Shown here piece after piece: positions 41,504 through 50,360 of a DNA stretch of 64,000 nucleotides. How positions within the stretch are numbered: the first letter of the stretch is position 1; each line of letters opens with the position of its first letter. The stretch covers positions 1 to 64,000 of the forward strand of contig NZ_JABEQF010000005.1 in NCBI RefSeq assembly GCF_014174355.1, read 5' to 3'. The notes beneath the pieces were generated by a model. The model saw nothing but the letters and a program-made list of their open reading frames with translations. It was not told the DNA's origin and searched no databases. A program made the translations under genes and the position numbers. This DNA is from Gluconacetobacter azotocaptans (GTDB lineage Bacteria; Pseudomonadota; Alphaproteobacteria; Acetobacterales; Acetobacteraceae).

Positions 41504-42948
41504 CGGACGGGATGGGGCACACAGGCCCCATCCCTGACGCCACAGCCGCCGCAAAGCCCGTGTCGATGTCCCTGCTGCCGTATATCGTCGCCGCCACGTT
41601 CTTCATGGAATATCTCGATTCCACGATCATCGCGACGGCGCTGCCGGCCATGGCCCGATCGTTCCACGTCGGCCCGAACGAACTCAGCCTGGGCATGACC
41701 GCCTACATGCTGACGCTGGCGGTGTTCATCCCCGTCAGCGGCTGGGCCGCCGACCGCTTCGGATCGCGCACGGTCTTCGCCTGCGCGGTCACGATCTTCA
41801 CGATCGCGTCCGTACTGTGCGGCTTCTCGACCAGCGTCGGCACATTCATCGCCGCGCGCGTGCTGCAAGGCGCGGGCGGGGCGATGATGGTGCCGGTGGG
41901 GCGCTTCATCGTGGTGCGCAATACCGAGACCAGCCGGATGATCCAGGCGATCTCGACCATCACCTGGCCGGCGGTGGTGGCCCCCGTCGTCGGGCCGACG
42001 GTCGGCGGCATGATCGTGACCTTCGCCACCTGGCACTGGATCTTCTTCATCAACGTGCCGCTGGGCCTGGCCGTGCTGGCCGCGATCTTCGCCCTGGTGC
42101 CGGAACAGCACGGGCCCCGACGCCCCATGGACTGGGGCGGGTTCGTCCTGGGCGGCACGTCGCTGACCGCGATCCTGCTGGGCACCGAACTGGCCAGCAA
42201 CACCCATGCCAGCCTGGCGCTGGCCGGCCTGCTGTTCGCGGCGGGGCTGGTGCTGGGGGCGGCGACCCTTCGGCACGCCGCGGGGCAGGACCATCCCCTG
42301 CTGGATTTCCGCCTGATGCGGCACCCGACATTCTCGGTCACCGTGCTGGCCGGGACGCTCAGCCGCTTCAGCATCGACGCCATTCCCTATCTCATGCCGC
42401 TACTGCTGCAGGTCGGCTTCGGCCTGACGGCGTTCCACGCGGGCACACTGCTGCTGGCCTTCGCCTTCGGCAATCTGGGCATGAAGATGTTCACGACCCG
42501 CATCCTGGCGACATGCGGGTTCCGCGCCACCGCGTGCGTGAATGCCGCCCTGGGCGTGGCATTCATCCTGCTGGCCGCGACGATGGTGCCGGCGACACCG
42601 CTTGCGGTCCTGCTGCTGATCCTGCTGGGCTGCGGGGTCACGCGGTCAATGCAGTATACGTTGCTGGCGACGTTGGGCTATGCCGACATCAAGGATGGCG
42701 AAAAGGGCGCGGCCAGCACGTTGCTCAGCGTCAACCAGCAGATGTGCATCGGCTTGGGGATCGCATTCGGCGCACTGGCCCTGCGCGTCGTCGCGACCCT
42801 GCGGGGCGAACATCCGGGCACCGATGCCTTCATCGCGGCCGATTTCCATTGGGCGTTCCTGGTGGTCGCCATCCCGCTCGCCCTGTCGATCCCGCGCTAC
42901 CTGCGCATGGACCGCACAGCCGGAAACGCCCTGCGCACGGCGTCCTGA
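41500..42948 (+). CDS. MFS transporter, DHA2 (EmrB/QacA) family
   Basis: This 482-residue, 14-helix membrane protein has the DHA2 motifs FMEYLDSTIIATALPAMARS, GMTAYMLTLAVFIPVSGWAA, DRFGSRTVF, ARVLQGAGGAMMVPVGRFIV, APVVGPTVGGMIVTFATWHW and FFINVPLG. It begins with an ATG overlapping the stop of the molybdenum subunit (ATGA), so it is translationally coupled to an aldehyde dehydrogenase. This is an unusual operon: a drug/solute exporter may remove the acid product or protect against toxic aldehydes, though this is inference. Confidence 0.92.
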   Translation: MTDGMGHTGPIPDATAAAKPVSMSLLPYIVAATFFMEYLDSTIIATALPAMARSFHVGPNELSLGMTAYMLTLAVFIPVSGWAADRFGSRTVFACAVTIFTIASVLCGFSTSVGTFIAARVLQGAGGAMMVPVGRFIVVRNTETSRMIQAISTITWPAVVAPVVGPTVGGMIVTFATWHWIFFINVPLGLAVLAAIFALVPEQHGPRRPMDWGGFVLGGTSLTAILLGTELASNTHASLALAGLLFAAGLVLGAATLRHAAGQDHPLLDFRLMRHPTFSVTVLAGTLSRFSIDAIPYLMPLLLQVGFGLTAFHAGTLLLAFAFGNLGMKMFTTRILATCGFRATACVNAALGVAFILLAATMVPATPLAVLLLILLGCGVTRSMQYTLLATLGYADIKDGEKGAASTLLSVNQQMCIGLGIAFGALALRVVATLRGEHPGTDAFIAADFHWAFLVVAIPLALSIPRYLRMDRTAGNALRTAS

Positions 42949-42958
42949 TCCCGAACCC

Positions 42959-42979
42959 GGCAAGGGCAACGCCCTTGCC
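42959..42979. repeat. Single hairpin of the AAGGGC-N3-GCCCTT family
   Basis: GGCAAGGGC-AAC-GCCCTTGCC: perfect 9-bp stem, 3-nt loop, between the convergent MFS and sufE genes. It matches the hairpins at 4878-4894 and is a likely bidirectional terminator. Confidence 0.65.
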
Positions 42980-43008
42980 GTCGTGCCGATCGGCCCCATG
43001 CCCCGCCG

Positions 43009-43449
43009 TCAGGCGTAGGCCGACGCCGCCTGGCGGATCGCGCGGGCCATGGCCTCGACCCCGTTGCCCCGGTTGGTCGACAGCGCCTGCACCAGCCCCA
43101 GGTCGCGCAGGAAACCCGGATCGGTCGCCAGGATCTCGGCGGCGCCGCGCCCCGAATAGACCCGCAGCAGCAACGCCACCAGGCCCGAGACGATCGCCGC
43201 GTCCGACGCCCCGGCGAAGAACAGGAGGCCGTCCCGTTCCCGCACCTCCAGCCAGACCTGGCTCTGGCAGCCGGGGACGCGATGGGCGTCGTCCATCCAG
43301 TCCTTCGGAAAAGGCGGCAGCTTGCGGCCCAGTTCGATGATGTACTGGTAGCGCTGCATCCAGTCGTCGAACAGTTCCAGCTCTTCGCCAATGGCGGCGA
43401 CGGCCTCGGACGCGGTGTCGTCCTCGGGCCTGACGAACGGATCGGTCAT
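43009..43449 (-). CDS. sufE: Cysteine desulfuration protein SufE
   Basis: SufE accepts sulfur from the SufS cysteine desulfurase and passes it to the SufBCD scaffold for Fe-S cluster assembly. The 146-residue protein has the acceptor motif VPGCQSQVWLEV with its reactive cysteine, and GEELELFDDWMQRYQYIIEL and LRDLGLVQALSTNRGNG are typical. Either of two adjacent ATGs (43452 or 43449) can serve; an AGGA lies just upstream. The stand-alone location away from the suf operon is common. Confidence 0.93.
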   Translation of the reverse strand: MTDPFVRPEDDTASEAVAAIGEELELFDDWMQRYQYIIELGRKLPPFPKDWMDDAHRVPGCQSQVWLEVRERDGLLFFAGASDAAIVSGLVALLLRVYSGRGAAEILATDPGFLRDLGLVQALSTNRGNGVEAMARAIRQAASAYA

Positions 43450-43514
43450 CATATGTCCTGCGTCCGGCGCGCGGCCCGATACGGGCCACGCGCCATGTCT
43501 TCGATCGGGCCGGT

Positions 43515-44831
43515 CTACAGGATGAAGCGGCTGAGGTCACCCTTGCGGGCCAGCGGCGCCACCCGTTCCTGCACGTCGGCCGCGGTGATGCGCACCGACT
43601 GGCCCGACCGGTCGGATGCGGTGAACGACACCTCTTCCAGCATCCGTTCCAGCACGGTCGCCAGACGGCGGGCGCCGATATTCTCGATCCGATCGTTGAT
43701 GTCGGCCGCCAGTTCCGCCAGCGCATCCACCGCGTCGTCCGAGAATTCCAGCTCCACGCCCTCGGTCCCCATCAGGGCGGTGTACTGCTTCAGCAGCGAA
43801 TGCTCGGGTTCCGTCAGGATGCGCCGCAGATCGTCACGCGTCAGCGGCGACAGTTCGACGCGGATCGGCAGGCGGCCCTGCAATTCCGGCAGCAGGTCCG
43901 ACGGCTTGGCGATATGGAACGCGCCCGAGGCGATGAACAGGATATGATCAGTCTTGACCGGCCCGTACTTGGTCGAGACCGTCGTCCCTTCGATCAGCGG
44001 CAGCAGGTCGCGCTGCACACCTTCGCGCGAGACGTCGCCGCCCCGGAAGCCGCTTTCGGACGACCGGGCGCACACCTTGTCGATCTCGTCGAGGAAGACG
44101 ATGCCGTGATCCTGCGCGTGGGCCACCGCCTCGCTGGTCAGGGCGTCGTTGTCCAGCATCTTGTCGGCTTCCTCGCGCACCAGGGCCTCGCGCGCGGCGG
44201 CGACGGTCATGCGGCGGCGCTGCGGCACGCGGTTCATCAGCCCCTTCATCATGTCCGAGAAATTGATGACGGTACCCGGCGCCATGTTCGGCATCTCGCC
44301 CATGCCGCCGGCCCCCTGGGCGTCGGCGACCGAGATTTCGACGTCCTTTTCCTCCAGTTCGCCATTGCGCAGCATACGGCGGAACTTGCCCTTGGTGTCG
44401 GCCGACGCGCCCTCGCCCACCAGGGCATCCACCAGCCGGTTTTCGGCCGCCAGTTCGGCGCGGGCCTGCACGTCGCGCCGGCGCAGGTCGCGCAGCATGT
44501 TCAGCGACACCTCGACCAGATCGCGCACGATGCTTTCGACATCGCGGCCGACATAGCCGACTTCGGTGAATTTGGTGGCCTCGACCTTCAAAAACGGCGC
44601 CTGCGCCAGCCGGGCCAGCCGACGCGCGATCTCGGTCTTGCCGCAGCCGGTCGGGCCGATCATCAGGATATTCTTGGGCACGACCTCATCGCGCAGGCCG
44701 TCGGCCAGCTGGGCACGACGCCAGCGATTGCGCAGCGCGATGGCGACCGCGCGCTTCGCATCGGCCTGGCCGATGATGAAGCGGTCGAGTTCGGAAACGA
44801 TTTCGCGGGGGGAATGGTTGGGGGCGTCCAT
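43515..44831 (-). CDS. hslU: ATP-dependent protease ATPase subunit HslU
   Basis: HslU (ClpY) is the AAA+ unfoldase of the HslUV protease. The 438-residue protein starts [20 protein letters not shown] and has Walker [16 protein letters not shown], Walker [13 protein letters not shown], the I-domain between them, the pore/sensor segment [20 protein letters not shown] and a C-terminus ending GDLSRFIL, the peptide that docks into HslV. The ATG at 44831 overlaps the hslV stop by 1 nt (TGATG); a GTG one codon earlier would overlap by 4 nt. Confidence 0.96.
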   Translation of the reverse strand: MDAPNHSPREIVSELDRFIIGQADAKRAVAIALRNRWRRAQLADGLRDEVVPKNILMIGPTGCGKTEIARRLARLAQAPFLKVEATKFTEVGYVGRDVESIVRDLVEVSLNMLRDLRRRDVQARAELAAENRLVDALVGEGASADTKGKFRRMLRNGELEEKDVEISVADAQGAGGMGEMPNMAPGTVINFSDMMKGLMNRVPQRRRMTVAAAREALVREEADKMLDNDALTSEAVAHAQDHGIVFLDEIDKVCARSSESGFRGGDVSREGVQRDLLPLIEGTTVSTKYGPVKTDHILFIASGAFHIAKPSDLLPELQGRLPIRVELSPLTRDDLRRILTEPEHSLLKQYTALMGTEGVELEFSDDAVDALAELAADINDRIENIGARRLATVLERMLEEVSFTASDRSGQSVRITAADVQERVAPLARKGDLSRFIL

Positions 44832-45424
44832 CACGATGCGGCCTCGTCCGTCTCCTGGCCCAGAGTTTCCAGGATCACGGAATAATTGGTGTAAACACAG
44901 ATATCACCGGCGATGCGCATGGCGCGCCGCGCGATTTCGGCGGCCGACAGCCCGTCGATGTCCGCCAGTGCCCGCGCGGCCGACAGGGCGTAATTGCCGC
45001 CGGACCCGATGGCGATGATGCCGTCCTCGGGTTCCAGCACGTCGCCGTTGCCGGTCAGGGTGAACGAGCGTTCGGCATCGGCCACGGCCATCATCGCCTC
45101 CAGCCGCCGCAGATAGCGGTCGGTCCGCCAATCCTTGGCCAGTTCGACGCAGGCGCGCTCCAACTGGTTCGGATAGCGCTCCAGCTTGGCTTCCAGGCGC
45201 TCCAGCAGAGTAAAGGCGTCGGCGGTGGCGCCGGCGAAGCCGGCCAGGATCGAACCGGCCGGGCCGATGCGCCGAACCTTGCGGGCATTGCCCTTGATGA
45301 CGGTGGCGCCCAGCGTGACCTGGCCGTCGCCGGCCATCGCCACCTGCGCGCCCCGGCGTACGCACAGGATGGTCGTCCCGTGCCAGCCGATGGGATCTTG
45401 GGGGGTCGCGTGAATATTCTGCAT
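44831..45424 (-). CDS. hslV: ATP-dependent protease peptidase subunit HslV
   Basis: HslV is the threonine-protease core of HslUV. The 197-residue precursor has a short N-terminal extension ([16 protein letters not shown]) that must be removed so that Thr17 in [11 protein letters not shown] becomes the nucleophile. [20 protein letters not shown] and [16 protein letters not shown] are conserved. No Shine-Dalgarno lies upstream of the ATG at 45424 and an RpoH-type promoter ends only about 10 nt before it, which suggests a near-leaderless mRNA. It is first in the operon with hslU. Confidence 0.95.
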   Translation of the reverse strand: MQNIHATPQDPIGWHGTTILCVRRGAQVAMAGDGQVTLGATVIKGNARKVRRIGPAGSILAGFAGATADAFTLLERLEAKLERYPNQLERACVELAKDWRTDRYLRRLEAMMAVADAERSFTLTGNGDVLEPEDGIIAIGSGGNYALSAARALADIDGLSAAEIARRAMRIAGDICVYTNYSVILETLGQETDEAAS

Positions 45425-45433
45425 GACTGAAAC

Positions 45434-45461
45434 AGATAGGCTGTTCGCGGCGCAGGACAAG
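45434..45461 (-). promoter_or_regulatory. RpoH (sigma32)-type heat-shock promoter for hslVU
   Basis: On the minus strand CTTG (45458-45461), 17 nt, then CCTATCT (45434-45440). This fits the alphaproteobacterial heat-shock consensus CTTG-N17/18-CYTATNT exactly apart from the outer T/G position. hslVU is a classic heat-shock operon, so the assignment is well supported by context. Confidence 0.7.
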
Positions 45462-45481
45462 AGCAGACGCCGCCTGTGCCG

Positions 45482-47404
45482 TCAGCCCGCCATGGCACGA
45501 TTCACATATTCGGCCAGTTCGGCCTGGGTGAAGGGCTTGCGCAGCACCAGTGCGTCGTCCGGCAGGCTGGCGTCATCGGCATAGCCGGTCAGGAACAGCA
45601 CACGAAGGTCGGGCCGGATCGCCCGGATCCGGCGCGCCGCTTCCTCGCCGCCCATCTCGGGCATCATGACGTCCATCACGGCCAGATCGGGCCCCTCGGC
45701 CGACGCATCCACGTGGGCCAGGGCCTCCGCCCCGCCCTGGGCCTCGGTCACCTCGTGCCCCATGGTGCGCAGGAAGCCGGCGGTAACGGCACGCACGCTC
45801 GCCTCGTCATCCACCACCAGCACCCGCACGGCGTGCGACGCCGCCACGGGGGCCGTGGGGTTGGACACCGCCAGGCCGGCGCCCGGGCAATGGTGGACGG
45901 GCAGGTACAGATCCACCCGCGTGCCCTGCCCCGGCGCGCTGGTCACGCGCACATCGCCCCCCGAATGGCGCACGAAACCATAGATCATCGACAGGCCCAG
46001 CCCGGTGCCGCGCCCCACGTCCTTGGTGGTGAAGAACGGTTCGAAAATCCGGGCCAGCGTTTCGGGCGGCATGCCGGTCCCCTGGTCGGCCACCGACACC
46101 ACGACGTAATCGCCCGGCATCAGATCGCCCCCGGCGGCGGCGTCATCCATATGGACCTGTGCCGTCGACAGTGTGATGGTTCCCCCTTCGGGCATCGCGT
46201 CGCTGGCGTTGATGCACAGGTTGAGCAACGCCAGTTCAAGCTGGCCCGCGTCGGTACGCACCGGCGGCAGGTCGCCGTCCGGGGCCAGCCCGTCCATCCG
46301 GATGTCGAAGGGCACGCGCCCGCCGTCGGGGCCCCGGCGCGACGCCACGCCCTGCATCAGCAGGTCGCGCAGGCCGCGCAGCAGCGCGTTCACATCGACC
46401 GGCTGCAGGCTCAGGTCGCGCGGACGGCTGAAATTCAGCAGCCGCCGTGTCAGGTCCGCGCCCCGCCGCGCCGCCGCCATGGCGTTGTCCAGCAGCCGCG
46501 CCGTTCCCTGGTCCAGTTCAGGCCCCATGTCGCTGGCCAGTTCCAGCGACCCCATCACCGCCGTCAGCAGATTGTTGAAATCATGGGCGATGCCACCGGC
46601 CATGGTGCCCAGCGCCTGCATCTTTTCCGCCTGCCGCAGCCGGGCCTCCATTTCCCGCTGCCGCGTGATGTCGCGATTGATGACGACGGAATAGCCGCCC
46701 TGGCGCGGGTCGCCGCCGCCCAACTGCGCGCGGGTGAATTCGCGCCAGGTCACGCCCGCGCCGCCGGGGTCGGGAAAGGCGATGACCTCCTCGTCCCGCC
46801 CCTCGGCCGCCAGCCGGGCCTCGGCCGCGCGCAGGCCGGGCAGTTGGGCGGGATCGCACAGATCCTCCTCCCGCCGGCCCAGGCAGGCGTCCTCGTCGCG
46901 GCCGAAGAAGGCGGCAGCCTGGCGGTTGATGCGGATGAACCGTCCCTCGGGGTCCTTGAAGCCCAGGCCGGAGCGCAGGTTCTGCAACAGCCCCCGCAGC
47001 AGCATCCGTTCCGTTCCCAGCTCGGCCTCCAGCCGGTGATGCTGCGCCGCCTGCACGATCATGGCGCGCAGCGCGTCGGCATCCCAGGGCTTGTGCGAAT
47101 AGAACGAGATCCGGCCCTGGTTCAGCGCCGCCGCCACCGCTCCGATGTCGGCATAGCCGGTCAGCAGGATGGCCTGCGCATCGCAGAAGGCGCGGGCCCG
47201 CGCCAGCATGACGTCGCCGCCCATCTGGGGCATCCGCTGGTCCGAGACGATGACATCCACGTCCCGCCGCCGGGCCAGGATATCCAGCGCCTCGACCGGC
47301 GAGGTGGTGGACAGGATGGTGAACGAATCTTCCAGCAGGTCGGTCAGTGCAACCAGGATCTCGGGTTCGTCATCGACCAGCAGAACGACGGGGCGATCGG
47401 TCAT
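45482..47404 (-). CDS. Hybrid histidine kinase (REC-PAS-HisKA-HATPase-REC), last gene of the chemosensory operon
   Basis: This 640-residue cytoplasmic protein begins with a receiver (LLVDDEPE, phosphoacceptor Asp55 in [23 protein letters not shown]), then a PAS-like segment ([20 protein letters not shown]), a HisKA domain ([20 protein letters not shown]), an ATPase domain ([56 protein letters not shown]) and a C-terminal receiver ([32 protein letters not shown]). With receivers at both ends it can receive and pass on phosphate. Its ATG overlaps the preceding kinase's stop by 4 nt (ATGA). It likely acts as the downstream partner of the chemosensory CheA. Confidence 0.93.
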   Translation of the reverse strand: MTDRPVVLLVDDEPEILVALTDLLEDSFTILSTTSPVEALDILARRRDVDVIVSDQRMPQMGGDVMLARARAFCDAQAILLTGYADIGAVAAALNQGRISFYSHKPWDADALRAMIVQAAQHHRLEAELGTERMLLRGLLQNLRSGLGFKDPEGRFIRINRQAAAFFGRDEDACLGRREEDLCDPAQLPGLRAAEARLAAEGRDEEVIAFPDPGGAGVTWREFTRAQLGGGDPRQGGYSVVINRDITRQREMEARLRQAEKMQALGTMAGGIAHDFNNLLTAVMGSLELASDMGPELDQGTARLLDNAMAAARRGADLTRRLLNFSRPRDLSLQPVDVNALLRGLRDLLMQGVASRRGPDGGRVPFDIRMDGLAPDGDLPPVRTDAGQLELALLNLCINASDAMPEGGTITLSTAQVHMDDAAAGGDLMPGDYVVVSVADQGTGMPPETLARIFEPFFTTKDVGRGTGLGLSMIYGFVRHSGGDVRVTSAPGQGTRVDLYLPVHHCPGAGLAVSNPTAPVAASHAVRVLVVDDEASVRAVTAGFLRTMGHEVTEAQGGAEALAHVDASAEGPDLAVMDVMMPEMGGEEAARRIRAIRPDLRVLFLTGYADDASLPDDALVLRKPFTQAELAEYVNRAMAG

Positions 47405-49266
47405 GCGGCGCCTCGTGCCCGAACGGCGGCATCGGCCCCCAGGTCGGCCCCCAGGCCGGCCATCGTCACCATGTGGGGCTGCCAGGGCACCGATATGGTA
47501 AAGACCGCGCCGCCGCCGGGCGCATCGGCGGCGGTGATCGTGCCGTGGTGGGCCTGCACGACCCCGTAGGCGATCGCAAGGCCCAGCCCCGTGCCCGCCC
47601 CGACCGGCTTGGTGGTGAAGAAGGGCTCGAAGATCCGCTCCTTCAGCGCGGCGGGAATCCCCGGCCCGTTATCCGCGATGGTGAAGACATAGGTTTGCCC
47701 CCCACAGGCATCCGTCGGCCGCAGTTCGGTGCCGATGCGGATCACGCCGCGCCCCGCGGCGTCGGCCCCCAGGACGGACGTCTGGGCAGAGGACTGGATG
47801 GCGTCAGCGGCGTTGCTGATGATATTCATGATGACCTGGTTCAAGAGGGCGGACTGGCAATAGAGCCGGTCGGGCGCGCGATAGTTGCGTTCCACGACGA
47901 TACCGCCGCCGAATTTCTGCGTCAGCAGGGCCAGCACCGTCTCCAGCGCCTCGGGCACGTCGATCACCTGGAACTGCCCTTCGTCCAGGCGCGAGAATTT
48001 ACGCAGGTTCAGCACCAGGTTCTGGATCCGCCGCAGGCCGAGATTCATCGACTCGACCCGGTCGCGGCATTTCATCAGCGCGGCGTGACGCTGCGCGATC
48101 CCGGCCGCGTCCCCGGCGTCCTCCAGGTCGATCACGCGGGCCAGCGCCCGCGCGACGGTGTCCTTGTGCGCCAGGATGAAGGCCAGCGGATTGTTGATCT
48201 CGTGCGCGATGCCGGCCACCAGTTCGCCCAGCGACGCCATCTTCGCCGTCTGGACCAGCTTGCTCTGCGTCTCGATCAGCTTGCGGTTGGCGTCGGCCAG
48301 TTCGGCATTCGCCTGTTCCAGCGCCTCGGCCAGCGAGGCCTTGGATGCGATGGCGGCCGCTTCGGCCCGCGCGCTTTCGACCGCGATCTCGCGCGCCTGG
48401 CGCTCCAGATCGACGCGCCGCGCCTCGTCCTGCAACAGCTTGCGGCGGACCAGGGCGCGGATGCGCAGCGCCAGCACGTCGGGTTCCACCGCGTCCGATA
48501 CCAAGTCGTCGACCCCGGCCTCGAACACCTCGGCCGAGAACGCGCCCTGCGACGCCTGCCCCCCGCTCAGTCCCATGATGCGCGGCGGCACCCCGCCCGC
48601 GACCACCACCTGCTGGCGCAGATCGTCCAGTTCGCGGCAGAAGGCGATGCCGTCGAAGGCGCCGGACGCCAGATCCACCACGACGCAATCGGGCTCCCGC
48701 GCCGGGTCGAACCAGTCCTGCCGGTCCACCGCCCCCGGCCGCCGCTCCACCGTGACCTCGTGCCCGTCGCGTCGCATCAGGCCGGCCAGCGACGCCACGT
48801 CGCGGTCATGCGGCCCGCCGCCGCTGACGATCAGGATGCGGGCCCGGCGGAACAGATGGCTGCCGTCGCGCTGTCCCCCGCTGGCGCCCTCGCGCAGCAG
48901 CGCGCGGATGCGAAAGACGATCAGGTCCGGATCGGCGGATTTCGGCACATAGGCGTCGGCGCCGCTTTCCAGCCCTTCGCGCTCCAGCCCCGGCTCGCCG
49001 CCCTCGGTCAGCATCAGGACCGGAATCATCCGGGTCACCGCGCTCATGCGCAACTGGCGGGCCATCTGCCCGCCGTTCATGCCGGGCAGGTGGTAATCGG
49101 CAACCACCAGGTCGGGAATGCGGCCGTCCAGACTGTCCAGCGCGGCCTCGCCACTGGCCACCCGCGTGACGACAAAGCCGTGGCTTTCCAGCATCCTGCG
49201 GATTCTCAGGGCCTGGGTATCGGAATCCTCGACCAGCAGGAGGGTCGCCGGGGCCTCGTCGGTCAC
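47401..49266 (-). CDS. CheS3-like hybrid histidine kinase with two N-terminal receivers
   Basis: This 621-residue cytoplasmic protein starts at a GTG overlapping the cheB stop (GTGA). Receiver 1 (residues ~8-125) is intact: VEDSD, Asp57 in [28 protein letters not shown]. Receiver 2 (~140-265) keeps the aspartate in CVVVDLASG but lacks the acidic pair (VSGGGP) and the conserved lysine, so it is probably degenerate. A coiled coil leads to HisKA ([20 protein letters not shown]) and HATPase ([52 protein letters not shown]). The double-receiver kinase architecture resembles CheS3 of Rhodospirillum centenum, which takes phosphate from CheA3. Homology to CheS3 is from memory, not a search. Confidence 0.9.
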   Translation of the reverse strand: MTDEAPATLLLVEDSDTQALRIRRMLESHGFVVTRVASGEAALDSLDGRIPDLVVADYHLPGMNGGQMARQLRMSAVTRMIPVLMLTEGGEPGLEREGLESGADAYVPKSADPDLIVFRIRALLREGASGGQRDGSHLFRRARILIVSGGGPHDRDVASLAGLMRRDGHEVTVERRPGAVDRQDWFDPAREPDCVVVDLASGAFDGIAFCRELDDLRQQVVVAGGVPPRIMGLSGGQASQGAFSAEVFEAGVDDLVSDAVEPDVLALRIRALVRRKLLQDEARRVDLERQAREIAVESARAEAAAIASKASLAEALEQANAELADANRKLIETQSKLVQTAKMASLGELVAGIAHEINNPLAFILAHKDTVARALARVIDLEDAGDAAGIAQRHAALMKCRDRVESMNLGLRRIQNLVLNLRKFSRLDEGQFQVIDVPEALETVLALLTQKFGGGIVVERNYRAPDRLYCQSALLNQVIMNIISNAADAIQSSAQTSVLGADAAGRGVIRIGTELRPTDACGGQTYVFTIADNGPGIPAALKERIFEPFFTTKPVGAGTGLGLAIAYGVVQAHHGTITAADAPGGGAVFTISVPWQPHMVTMAGLGADLGADAAVRARGAA

Positions 49267-50360
49267 GACATCGGCCCTTCCAGCATGCCGGCCCATTCGG
49301 TCGCGTGGTGCAGGGCCCCGGCGATGCCCAGCAGGTGGGAGGCGATCGCGCCCTGCGGCAGGCTGACGCATACCGCGCCCATCCGTTCGGCGGCGCCGGG
49401 CATGCCGTGGACGACCGACGTGCTGCGGTCCTCGGCGATGGTGTAGCCCCCGGCGCGGCGAAGGTCGGCCAGGCCCGCCGACCCGTCTTCCCCCATGCCG
49501 GTCAGCAGCACGCCGACCGCGTCGGCCCCCGCCTCGCGCGCCAGCGACGAGAACAGCATGCTGGCCGAGGGACGCTGGCCGCCCAGCGGCGGCGCGTGCG
49601 ACAGCCGGATCTCGTCGCCCGGCCCGACCAGAAGATGCGTCTCGCCCGGGGCGACATGGACATGGCCGGGACGCAGGCGCTCCCCCTGCCGGGCCAGCGC
49701 GACGGACAGGCTTGTCTGGGTGCCCAGCCAGGCTGCGAACCCCTCCATGAACGCCGCCCCCATGTGCTGGACCAGCACGATCGGCCAGGGAAAGGTGGCC
49801 GGCAGCGCGCCGAGAATGTGCGAGAAGGCCGGCGGCCCGCCGGTCGAGGCCGCCATCGCCAGCACCCGGGGCCGCAGGTCCATCGGCACCGGCACGGGGG
49901 CCGGCGTGACGGGCCATTGGGCCGACAGCCGCCGGCGGATCACCGGCACCTGGCTCATGATATAAAGCTGCGTCGCGATCGCGGCCCCGCCCTGGGGGCC
50001 CGACAGCCAGCCCGCAGGTTTTTCCACCACCGACAGCGCGCCCGACCGCAGCGCGTTCATCGACACCTGCAACGCCGGATCGGTCGAGGCATCGCTGACG
50101 ATGACGATCGGCGTCGGGCAGGCCGACATGATCCGCCGCGTCGCCTCCAGCCCGTCCATGCCGGGCAGGCGCACGTCCATCGAAATCACGTCCGGCCGCA
50201 ACAGGGGCACCAGGCGCAGGGCCTCCTCGGCGGTTTCCACCGCTTCGGCCAGTTCCAGGCGCGGGTCGTCGCGGACCAGGCGAACCAGCACCTGCCGGAT
50301 GACGGCCGAATCCTCGACCACCAGCACCCTGGCCCGGCGGGGCGGCAGCGATCCGCTCAC
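49263..50360 (-). CDS. cheB: Chemoreceptor glutamate methylesterase CheB
   Basis: CheB removes methyl groups from chemoreceptors and resets receptor sensitivity. The 365-residue protein has an N-terminal receiver (VVEDSAVIRQVLVRLVRD; phosphoacceptor Asp62 in SMDVRLPGMDG) and a C-terminal esterase with AMAASTGGPPAFSHIL (catalytic Ser), LVQHMG (His) and GVLLTGMGEDGSAGL (Asp). The start is a GTG overlapping the cheA stop by 4 nt. It balances the CheR encoded upstream in the same operon (WspF-like position). Confidence 0.94.
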   Translation of the reverse strand: MSGSLPPRRARVLVVEDSAVIRQVLVRLVRDDPRLELAEAVETAEEALRLVPLLRPDVISMDVRLPGMDGLEATRRIMSACPTPIVIVSDASTDPALQVSMNALRSGALSVVEKPAGWLSGPQGGAAIATQLYIMSQVPVIRRRLSAQWPVTPAPVPVPMDLRPRVLAMAASTGGPPAFSHILGALPATFPWPIVLVQHMGAAFMEGFAAWLGTQTSLSVALARQGERLRPGHVHVAPGETHLLVGPGDEIRLSHAPPLGGQRPSASMLFSSLAREAGADAVGVLLTGMGEDGSAGLADLRRAGGYTIAEDRSTSVVHGMPGAAERMGAVCVSLPQGAIASHLLGIAGALHHATEWAGMLEGPMS

